Below, piece after piece: positions 6,386-13,221 of a stretch of DNA of 13,221 nucleotides. The position numbers and the translations under genes were made by a program. The notes under the pieces are model-generated. The model had not been told where the DNA came from, searched no databases, and worked only from the letters and a program-made list of their open reading frames with translations. The DNA is from Rickettsiales bacterium. Its GTDB lineage: Bacteria > Pseudomonadota > Alphaproteobacteria > Methylaequorales > Methylaequoraceae. The stretch covers positions 1 to 13,221 of the forward strand of contig PAYV01000022.1 of NCBI GenBank assembly GCA_002715305.1. The letters run 5' to 3'. Within the stretch, counting starts at the first letter, position 1. Each line of letters starts with the position of its first letter.

Positions 6386-8417
6386 AACTCAAATTTTTAA
6401 AGTTATTATCATTGCAAAAGCTACTAATTAAAAATTGTTTTTGCACATTATTTTCATTGCCTTTTTGAATAATTATTTCACAATTTTTTTTTGCTATATT
6501 TATTAGTTCAATATCTTTTAAAGGATTAAAAAATCTCCATTTTGGTAATCCAGATTGATTTGTTCCTAAAATATCACCACTTCCTCTCAAAAAAAGGTCT
6601 TTTTCAGCGATTTCAAATCCGTCATCAGAATTTTTTATAATCTTAAGCCTCTGTTTAGAATTTTCAGATAGATTGTTATCATAAACTAAAACACAATGTG
6701 CTTGTAGATTGCCCCTTGAGATTCTTCCTCTAAGTTGGTGAAGTTGTGCTAAACCAAATTTATTAGCTGATTCGATAATCATTAGGGTTGCAGAGGGAAT
6801 GTTTATTCCTACCTCAATTAGAGTCGTAGATACTAAAATCATTTTATTCTTATTTTGAAACTCTGTCATATTTCTATTGATTTCTTGGTCAGTCATTTTC
6901 CCATGCACTAAAGTGGTTATATTCTTAAATTTATTACATAAAAATCTATACCTAGATAGCACACTATTATCGTCATCTTCATCTCCAATATGAGGTAAAA
7001 CCCAAAATACTTGCTCATTTTTTTTTAATTTTCTTTCAATACCATCTAATAAATTTGAAATTTTTTGTTTACTTATAAGAGATGTTATTACTTTTTTACG
7101 ACCTTTAGGTTTAGTTTTAATGTTAGAAACGTCTATTTCACCATAAATTGCAAATGTTAAACTTCTTGGAATAGGTGTTGCAGACATTACCAAAGTATGA
7201 CATGAAGAAGATTTATCTAGAAGATTTACTCTTTGTTGCACACCAAATTTATGTTGTTCATCTATAACAATAATACCAAGATTATTGAATTTTAATTTTG
7301 AATTATAAACTGCATGAGTTCCAATCAATAAATCAATCTCATGCATTTGAATTTTTGAATAAATTTCTTCCTTTTTTTTTACTTTACTTGTTAAAAGCGC
7401 AATATTAATATCTAGATGACTCAAATAATTTAAAAAATAATTATAGTGCTGACTAGCTAGTAGTTCAGTAGGAGCCATAATTACACCTTGAAAGCCAGAT
7501 TTTATTACATCAATAATTGATAATAATGCAACTATAGTTTTACCGGACCCTACGTCTCCTTGAATTAATCTATATAATCTTTTTTTTTTAAAATCATTAC
7601 GTATGTCTGAGATCGATGATAATTGATCAGATGTTAGTTCAAAATCTAAATTTTGAAGAAGTTGATTTGAATGTATATTATTTATAATTTTAAATCTTTT
7701 TACTTTTCTTGATGTTTTTTTTATTTGATTAAAAATCAAAAAACTAGATAAAATTTCATCATAAGCCAATCTTTGTCTAAATTTTTCATATTTATGGATT
7801 GAGGTTTTATTTGTTAAGTGAATATTCTTAATGCTATCTTTAAATGATAGCCAATTATAATCATTTAGGATACTAGTTTCTATCCACTCATCAGGAAGTT
7901 TTTCCTTTATGAAATATGTAATATTTTTTAATATAAGTTTTCTAAAAAGTGTCTTATTTATTTTTTTCCTCGATAAATCATAAATAGGTTCAAATTCATG
8001 AAAAATATTTTCTTGCGAATTTATATTTACAACTTTAGGATGGGCGATTTGATATTGATTTGAAAAATAAGATAGTTTCCCAGTACATCTAATTAATTGA
8101 TCTAGGGGATAATTATTAGTTAGATATTTATTATTTGAATTAAAAAAAAGTAAATCAACCTGTTGGTTTTCTTTAGTATTTGTGATTATTTTATAAGGAA
8201 TTCTTTTATTATAATTTACTTTATGTTCTTTTACTCTTAAATCTAGAGTAATTATTTTTCCGATATCTATACTATCAACGTGTGATTTTAAATTTTTAAA
8301 AAATATACCTTTTGGAAAATGCAAAAGAATATCAATTATTCTATTACCAAAAAAAAAATTGACATTTTTTTTAAAAATAGATTGGCTTGTAAAGTTTATT
8401 TTATTAAAAATATTCAT
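6378..8417 (-). CDS. recG: ATP-dependent DNA helicase RecG
   Basis: RecG is a double-strand DNA translocase that remodels stalled forks and branched recombination intermediates; SSB is a known partner. The 679 residues are close to the roughly 690 of E. coli RecG. The wedge domain holds the OB-like stretch RCTGKLSYFSNQYQIAHP. Helicase motifs follow: Walker A GDVGSGKT (287-294), MAPTELLASQH, DEQH (386-389), MSATPIPRSL, TTLIEVGINIPSA, and motif VI QLRGRISRG (561-569). The translocation motif region is DLFLRGSGDILGTNQSG (607-623). Motif VI normally reads QLRGRVGRG; here the second core glycine is serine. Three homopolymer runs of nine or ten bases lie inside the gene (7372-7380, 7580-7589, 8349-8358). 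The gene is convergent with DUF502 and divergent from sdhE across 29 bases. Confidence 0.96.
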   Translation of the reverse strand: MNIFNKINFTSQSIFKKNVNFFFGNRIIDILLHFPKGIFFKNLKSHVDSIDIGKIITLDLRVKEHKVNYNKRIPYKIITNTKENQQVDLLFFNSNNKYLTNNYPLDQLIRCTGKLSYFSNQYQIAHPKVVNINSQENIFHEFEPIYDLSRKKINKTLFRKLILKNITYFIKEKLPDEWIETSILNDYNWLSFKDSIKNIHLTNKTSIHKYEKFRQRLAYDEILSSFLIFNQIKKTSRKVKRFKIINNIHSNQLLQNLDFELTSDQLSSISDIRNDFKKKRLYRLIQGDVGSGKTIVALLSIIDVIKSGFQGVIMAPTELLASQHYNYFLNYLSHLDINIALLTSKVKKKEEIYSKIQMHEIDLLIGTHAVYNSKLKFNNLGIIVIDEQHKFGVQQRVNLLDKSSSCHTLVMSATPIPRSLTFAIYGEIDVSNIKTKPKGRKKVITSLISKQKISNLLDGIERKLKKNEQVFWVLPHIGDEDDDNSVLSRYRFLCNKFKNITTLVHGKMTDQEINRNMTEFQNKNKMILVSTTLIEVGINIPSATLMIIESANKFGLAQLHQLRGRISRGNLQAHCVLVYDNNLSENSKQRLKIIKNSDDGFEIAEKDLFLRGSGDILGTNQSGLPKWRFFNPLKDIELINIAKKNCEIIIQKGNENNVQKQFLISSFCNDNNFKNLSST

Positions 8418-8446
8418 CTTATTTGATAATAATTTATTTTAAATGT
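8418..8446. promoter_or_regulatory. 29-base divergent recG/sdhE spacer
   Basis: This gap separates two divergent start codons and is too short to hold two full promoters. Transcription signals for each gene must therefore reach into the start of the other. On the plus strand GATAAT (8425-8430) could be a -10 for sdhE. A perfect TTGACA at 8359-8364 has no -10 at 16-18 bases and is probably chance. I cannot define either promoter from sequence alone. Confidence 0.25.
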
Positions 8447-8701
8447 ATGAAGAAATTATTTAAAAAAAAAATTTTACATAGAGCAAAATATAGAGGCGTA
8501 AAAGAATTAGATATAATTTTCGAGAAATTTGTAGACAAATATCAAGATACAATATCAGATGATGAATTAATTCAATTAGAAGAGATTTTAGATATACCAG
8601 ACAATGAAATGTTAGAAATTATTCTTCAAAAGAAAGAAATACCTGCAAATTTAAATAATGATGTAATAAAAAAAATATTTTCAATTTGCAATGCTAAATA
8701 G
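8447..8701 (+). CDS. sdhE: SdhE family flavinylation factor for succinate dehydrogenase
   Basis: SdhE (YgfY/Sdh5, formerly DUF339) helps attach FAD covalently to the flavoprotein subunit of succinate dehydrogenase. The 84-residue protein has the family layout: a basic N-terminus, then HRAKYRGVKELDIIFEKFV with the key RGxxE motif as R16-G17-V18-K19-E20. Helical segments carrying conserved acidic residues follow (SDDELIQLEEILDIPDNEML, about 37-56). I chose the ATG at 8447. An upstream in-frame TTG at 8423 would add eight unconserved residues and leave almost no space before recG. Ten A residues at 8462-8471 encode K6-K8. The 3' end overlaps mfd by 11 bases. To my knowledge the placement between recG and mfd is common in alphaproteobacteria, which supports the call. 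Confidence 0.92.
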   Translation: MKKLFKKKILHRAKYRGVKELDIIFEKFVDKYQDTISDDELIQLEEILDIPDNEMLEIILQKKEIPANLNNDVIKKIFSICNAK

Positions 8702-11700
8702 TCTTAAGTTTTTTGATAATTTTAAAACTCGATCTGAAGCAACCCTAACTGAATCATCATTACCTTTTTTTATAATTTCCTCATGCTATAAATTTAGAAA
8801 AGTTGCTTTTTTTTTAAAAAATAATTCTCAAATTCTCGAACTTAAAAAAAAGATTCATCAAATAGATAAAACGCTTAAAGTACTAATTTTATCTGATTTT
8901 GATTGTTCGTTTTTTTCTAATCTATCTCCAAGTAATGATATTTTATTAGAGAGAATATCAACTTTGTTTAAAGTATTAAATAATGACAAAGAAAATATTA
9001 TTTTTTTATCATCATATAAATCCTTAATATTTAAAATCCCAAATATTGAAGAACTCATAAAAAGAAAATTACTCATTAGTGTAAAACATATTAAGGAAGG
9101 TAACTATGATGAAATTTTAAATTTCTTGAAAGAAAATAATTATGAAAAAGTTGATTTTGTAAGAAATAGAGGTGAATATTCCATTCGTGGAAATATTATG
9201 GATATATTTTCGCCATATGAAAAATATCCTTTAAGAATTTTATTTGATTTAGGTTCAATAGAAAACTTATCTTTTTTTGATCCATTGGAGCAAGTAACTC
9301 AAAAGCAAATTAATGAATATTTTCTTATTCCACCATCTGAGATAATTTTTAATGAAAAAAATATCACTTTTTTTAGAAAAACATTTAGAAAACTCGATAT
9401 TAAGGATAAAAATGAGTATTACAAGGCAATTTCAGATAAAATTATTATACCTGGTTCTGGGCAATTTTTGCCTATACTAAGAGAGAATTTTGTCTCAATT
9501 TTTGAGTATTTAAATGGTTTTAAAATTTTTTTTAAAAATAATTTAGAAAATTATTTTGATCATATATTAGACGAGATAAAATTAGAAAGTAGGTACTATC
9601 AAAAATTATTGGATTTAAATAGTAATTTTATATTTACTAAAAAAAACTTCAACGAATTATTATTTAACTTAAGCTATTTTTCGATTAATTTTGATCAATT
9701 TTTCAAAAAAGATAAACCTTTTTTTTCCAAAAATCTTTTAATGAAAAATAACAAAGAAGCTAATTTAAATAATTTAATTATTAGTTTTAAGAAAAATATT
9801 TTTAGTGAAATAAAAATTATATGTTGTGAAAGTAAAATCTTTAAAAGCAAATTAGAAAACATTTTTAAAAATAATAGTATCTCATATTTAAATATTGATG
9901 ACCTAAAGAATTTTAAAAATTATGAAAACAAGGCTTATTTAATTGATTTAGAGTTAGATGAAAGCTTTATTATTAAAACTGATAAATTTAATTTTATTTT
10001 TTATTCACAAAAGGATTTATTTAAAAAAGTAATTAAAAGAGAGACACTTAGAGAAGTATCATCTGATAACTTAATTAATGAATTCTCAGAACTATCTTTA
10101 GGGGACTTTATAGTCCATATTAACCATGGTATAGGCAAATATATTGGGCTTAGAAAACAAAATGTGAATAATATTGAACAGGATTTTTTAGAAATTTTAT
10201 ATGATAAGAATGATAAACTTTTAATTCCTGTAGAAAATTTGGATTTAATTTCTAAATATGGACAAAATACTCAAAATGTTTCTCTGGATAAATTAGGAAT
10301 TCAAAACTGGCAACTAAGAAAAGCATCAATTAAAAAAAAAATAAAAGATATAGCAAATGAACTTGCTTTGACTGCAGCAAAAAGAGAACTAAAAAAAGGC
10401 GATTATATAGAGTCAAAAACATTAGAATATGAAAAATTTTCATCTGAATTTGAATTCACTGAAACTTCTGATCAATTAAAGACTATTTCTCAAATAGAAT
10501 TAGATTTGTCATCTGGAAAGCCTATGGACAGACTAGTTTGTGGGGATGTAGGTTTTGGTAAAACTGAAATTGCAATGCGAGCGACTTTTTTAGCTGTTAA
10601 CGCAGGTTTTCAAGTGGCTTTGATATGTCCTAAACTTCTTTTAGTAAATCAACATTATGAAACATTTAAAAAAAGATTTTCAAAGTTTGAATACAGAATT
10701 GAAAAAATATCAAGATTTGAAACTTTTTCTAAAAAAAAGAAAATTAAAGAAAATATTTTTTCGGGTTTTACAAGTATATTGATTGGTACTCATGCGATAC
10801 TCTCAAGTGATATAAATTTTTTAAACTTAGGTTTAATTATAATCGATGAAGAGCAGAGTTTTGGAGTTGAGCAAAAAGAAAAATTGAAAAAATTAAAACC
10901 GAATTGTCACATTTTAACTCTAAGTGCAACACCAATACCAAGAACCTTACAATCTTCTATTTTAAACATTAAAGATATAAGTTTGATTAAAACTCCCCCG
11001 GTAGATAGATTGAATGTAAAAACATTTTTAACTCTTTATGATCAAGATTTTTTAAAAAAAATTATAGATTTTGAGCTTAATAGACAAGGACAGATTTTTT
11101 ATGTTGTACCAAGAATTTCAGATTTAGAGAATGTTAAGAAAAAGTTAATTAATATAGTTGAAAATAGTAAATTTGAGATCTTACATGGGAGATTAAAAAC
11201 TTCTGAGATTGAAAGGATATATGAGAATTTTTTTAATAAACGAACTAAAATTTTAGTTTCTACAGCTATGATTGAGTCAGGTTTAGATATAACAAATGTG
11301 AATACAATTATTATTGAAAAACCATTTTATTTTGGATTGTCACAGCTTTATCAATTAAGAGGTAGGGTAGGGAGATCAGCAATTCAAGCATATGCCTATA
11401 TGTTTTTAGATAAAAGTGATGCTTTAAAAACAGAATCAATTAAGAAATTAGAAATAATTTCAAATATTAAGAGCTTGGGCGCTGGATTTTCAATTGCAGC
11501 TAATGATTTGGACATGAGAGGGGCAGGAAACATTATTGGCTCAGAACAGTCTGGTCATATCAGGGAGGTTGGAGTTGAATTATATTATAAAATGATAAAC
11601 GAAGCTATTAATGAAATTGTAGAGAATAAAAAAACAATAAGTGAAGATGATTGGTCACCGGTAATAAATTTAGGTTTTTCGATAAATATTCCAAGTTATT

Positions 11701-12095
11701 ATATAAAAAATCTTGATCATAGATTGAGTATTTATAGAAAAATATCAATGGTTGAAAATCATAATGATTTAAATAAGATTTTCTCAAATCTTGAGGATAG
11801 ATATGGAAAAATACCTGAATCACTAAAGAATTTTTTTAAAATAATTGAAATCAAAATTGAAGCAAAAAAGTTAAATATAAGGAAAATTGATTTAGGTATA
11901 AAAGGTTGTATTTTCACTATGAAAAAAAATAATGTAAAGAATCTTGATAATATAATTAATTTAGCTACAACCTCTCCGAATAATGTAAAAATTGCACCAG
12001 ATCATAAATTAATATTTTTTCCTAAAAAAGGAAATAAAATGGAAAGAATTAATGATATAATAAGTTTTATGAAGTTAATAAACAAGAGTAATTAG
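8691..12095 (+). CDS. mfd: Mfd, transcription-repair coupling factor
   Basis: Mfd pushes stalled RNA polymerase off damaged template DNA and recruits UvrA. The 1134 residues compare with 1148 in E. coli. The N-terminal UvrB-like module shows NRGEYSIRGNIMDIFSP (159-175) and FFDPLEQVT. The polymerase-interacting domain starts at DFIVHINHGIGKYIGL (472-487). The translocase has Walker A GDVGFGKT (618-625), GTHAIL, DEEQ (719-722), LSATPIPRTL, STAMIESGLDI and motif VI QLRGRVGRS (888-896). The TRG stretch spans about 929-956 (GAGFSIAANDLDMRGAGN). A C-terminal D7-type domain contains LGFSINIPSYYI. DEEQ replaces the E. coli DEEH; as I recall, this is common in alphaproteobacteria. The ATG overlaps sdhE by 11 bases. 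Nine T residues lie at 8807-8815. UvrA, its partner, is encoded at the other end of the window. Confidence 0.97.
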   Translation: MLNSLKFFDNFKTRSEATLTESSLPFFIISSCYKFRKVAFFLKNNSQILELKKKIHQIDKTLKVLILSDFDCSFFSNLSPSNDILLERISTLFKVLNNDKENIIFLSSYKSLIFKIPNIEELIKRKLLISVKHIKEGNYDEILNFLKENNYEKVDFVRNRGEYSIRGNIMDIFSPYEKYPLRILFDLGSIENLSFFDPLEQVTQKQINEYFLIPPSEIIFNEKNITFFRKTFRKLDIKDKNEYYKAISDKIIIPGSGQFLPILRENFVSIFEYLNGFKIFFKNNLENYFDHILDEIKLESRYYQKLLDLNSNFIFTKKNFNELLFNLSYFSINFDQFFKKDKPFFSKNLLMKNNKEANLNNLIISFKKNIFSEIKIICCESKIFKSKLENIFKNNSISYLNIDDLKNFKNYENKAYLIDLELDESFIIKTDKFNFIFYSQKDLFKKVIKRETLREVSSDNLINEFSELSLGDFIVHINHGIGKYIGLRKQNVNNIEQDFLEILYDKNDKLLIPVENLDLISKYGQNTQNVSLDKLGIQNWQLRKASIKKKIKDIANELALTAAKRELKKGDYIESKTLEYEKFSSEFEFTETSDQLKTISQIELDLSSGKPMDRLVCGDVGFGKTEIAMRATFLAVNAGFQVALICPKLLLVNQHYETFKKRFSKFEYRIEKISRFETFSKKKKIKENIFSGFTSILIGTHAILSSDINFLNLGLIIIDEEQSFGVEQKEKLKKLKPNCHILTLSATPIPRTLQSSILNIKDISLIKTPPVDRLNVKTFLTLYDQDFLKKIIDFELNRQGQIFYVVPRISDLENVKKKLINIVENSKFEILHGRLKTSEIERIYENFFNKRTKILVSTAMIESGLDITNVNTIIIEKPFYFGLSQLYQLRGRVGRSAIQAYAYMFLDKSDALKTESIKKLEIISNIKSLGAGFSIAANDLDMRGAGNIIGSEQSGHIREVGVELYYKMINEAINEIVENKKTISEDDWSPVINLGFSINIPSYYIKNLDHRLSIYRKISMVENHNDLNKIFSNLEDRYGKIPESLKNFFKIIEIKIEAKKLNIRKIDLGIKGCIFTMKKNNVKNLDNIINLATTSPNNVKIAPDHKLIFFPKKGNKMERINDIISFMKLINKSN

Positions 12096-12097
12096 AC

Positions 12098-13221
12098 ATG
12101 AGTTTAAATAAAAGTAAAAAAAAGAAATTAAGTTTTAATTACAATGATTTGTATTCATTTTTTGAAGGATTTGACCTTTTTATAAATTTTTCTATTGTAA
12201 TTTACTTATCAAATTTTTTATTTCCTGAAATAGACTTAAGGATATCAATGATTCTTTCTATTTTAGTTATTATTAGTTCATTTTTATCAAAATTTTTTTT
12301 TCCATATTTTTTAAGAATGATTTGTAAAACCAGTAAAATTGAAGATTTTTTTTATTATTTGTTAATGTTTGCCTATTTTTTAGTAATTCTTATTCCATCA
12401 GGAAATATTTATTTCGTCTCTGTGATACTATTAACAATTAGTAGGTTAATAGTTGGATTTGTATTTGCATTTTTTAACCCAATTTTTCTTACAAATCATT
12501 ATCATTTCAATGAATTTGATAATAATTCAGTTGTAAAACATTTATTAATATTGATAATTGGGTTAATTTTTGGATCAATTTTGTATTCTATTATAAATGA
12601 ATCTTTTTCAAACAATGAGCTTAATAACGGTGGATGGAAAATTTTTTATCTTGTTTTTTTTATAAGTTTAGTTTTATTTTTCTTTTTAAAAAAATATATG
12701 TTTAAGGATTCTCATAAAATTGATGCAAAAGAATTATTAAATAATTTTACCGGACATGTTGCTTTGAAAAACATTACTAGCAATCTGCAAATTTTAATAC
12801 CTTTTTATTTTTTTATACTTTTTTCATCTTCATATTGGTTACCAAAATTTACTAATCCTGAAAATATGCAATTCTTAAACTATAAAACTATTTTTATTAC
12901 ATTAACTTTTCTAATTTCTATTTTTCTTTACCCACTTTTAAAGTTAATAGGTAAGAAACGATCTTCTTTTTTTCTAAGTATCTTTTTGTTTGTTATCTCA
13001 ATTTCTTTATCGGTTTTTTCTAAAGATTCAAGTTATAGTATTAATTTCCTAAAATTTTTTATTTCTTTAGTCTCAGGGCTATCAATTTGTATTTATCTTT
13101 TAGATTATAATTTTAATTCAAAAAATACTCTTAGAGAACTTTTCTATATTTTAAATTTTCCTTATTTAATTTTAGGTCTATTAATTCCTTTATCATTTTA
13201 TTATTTCATTCATTTTTCAAT
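12098..13221 (+). CDS. Diverged MFS-type permease, metabolite:H+ symporter-like (3' end beyond the window)
   Basis: I translated this by hand from the ATG at 12098, two bases after the mfd stop. It stays open for 374 codons to the edge. The protein is very hydrophobic, with about eleven likely membrane segments (about residues 22-42, 50-72, 86-100, 104-132, 147-167, 181-199, 229-248, 262-283, 290-308, 316-335, 348-372). Its order resembles the ProP/KgtP-like branch of the major facilitator superfamily. FFEGFDLFINFSIVIYLSNF resembles that family's EWYDF opening, SRLIVGF (115-121) resembles RLLQGF, and GGWKIFYL (178-185) resembles GWRIPFL. The cytoplasmic GxxxDRxGRR-type loop expected near residues 64-80 is not recognisable, so substrate and even transport activity are open. 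A second possibility is an unrelated multi-pass protein. It is probably cotranscribed with sdhE and mfd. Confidence 0.7.
   Translation, partial: MSLNKSKKKKLSFNYNDLYSFFEGFDLFINFSIVIYLSNFLFPEIDLRISMILSILVIISSFLSKFFFPYFLRMICKTSKIEDFFYYLLMFAYFLVILIPSGNIYFVSVILLTISRLIVGFVFAFFNPIFLTNHYHFNEFDNNSVVKHLLILIIGLIFGSILYSIINESFSNNELNNGGWKIFYLVFFISLVLFFFLKKYMFKDSHKIDAKELLNNFTGHVALKNITSNLQILIPFYFFILFSSSYWLPKFTNPENMQFLNYKTIFITLTFLISIFLYPLLKLIGKKRSSFFLSIFLFVISISLSVFSKDSSYSINFLKFFISLVSGLSICIYLLDYNFNSKNTLRELFYILNFPYLILGLLIPLSFYYFIHFS

Noticed and set aside
8359..8364. Perfect TTGACA hexamer upstream of sdhE
   Set aside because: It lies inside recG coding sequence and has no plausible -10 hexamer at 16-18 bases, so it is probably a chance match.
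8423..8446. Extended sdhE start at TTG 8423
   Set aside because: It would leave 5 bases to the divergent recG start and add eight unconserved residues. The ATG at 8447 gives a normal SdhE length.
8858..11823. Two minus-strand reading frames inside mfd (8858-9076, 11608-11823)
   Set aside because: Both are shadows of mfd, with no start context or family resemblance.
1..13221. Search for mobile elements, CRISPR arrays, phage genes and toxin-antitoxin pairs
   Set aside because: I found no array of spaced repeats, terminal inverted repeats, transposase or integrase motifs. Essentially all the sequence is assigned to core genes of uniform composition.

Overview
The window is a compact, very AT-rich stretch of housekeeping chromosome. 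G+C is low by eye, and lysine, asparagine, isoleucine and phenylalanine codons dominate. The protein families, the SdhE family member between recG and mfd, and the Mfd and UvrA sequence variants point to an alphaproteobacterium. The strong AT bias, overlapping genes and near absence of spacers suggest a streamlined lineage such as SAR11 (Pelagibacterales) or the HIMB59-type group. That placement is an inference from gene order and composition, not a phylogeny.

Layout. Positions 1-1367 (minus strand) hold the N-terminal half of uvrA, which runs off the left edge. A 77-base divergent spacer separates it from a plus-strand series ssb - gyrA - coaD - signal-peptide cyclophilin (1445-5605), packed with gaps of a few bases or with overlaps. 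A tRNA-Lys(UUU) gene follows at 5658-5733, then a DUF502 membrane protein gene (5777-6385). Its stop codon overlaps that of the convergent recG gene (minus strand, 6378-8417). After only 29 bases, sdhE - mfd - a diverged MFS-type permease run on the plus strand to the right edge (8447-13221). The permease gene is cut off there.

How the genes fit together. Five of the nine protein genes act on DNA structure or repair. UvrA recognises damage. Mfd removes stalled RNA polymerase and recruits UvrA. SSB coats single strands and binds partners through its acidic tail; RecG, a known SSB partner, remodels stalled forks. GyrA is the breakage-reunion subunit of gyrase. CoaD (coenzyme A synthesis), the exported peptidyl-prolyl isomerase and SdhE (flavin attachment to succinate dehydrogenase) are core functions that share the transcription units.

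I see no mobile element, phage gene, CRISPR array, integrase or toxin-antitoxin pair, and no undescribed multi-gene system. No stretch longer than about 80 bases lacks a gene. The points worth a second look are small: a tRNA-Lys with G73 and a G1-U72 pair, a changed core residue in RecG helicase motif VI, a permease-like protein that has lost the family's cytoplasmic signature motif, a UvrA zinc finger with one cysteine replaced, and long homopolymer tracts concentrated in recG, sdhE and mfd.
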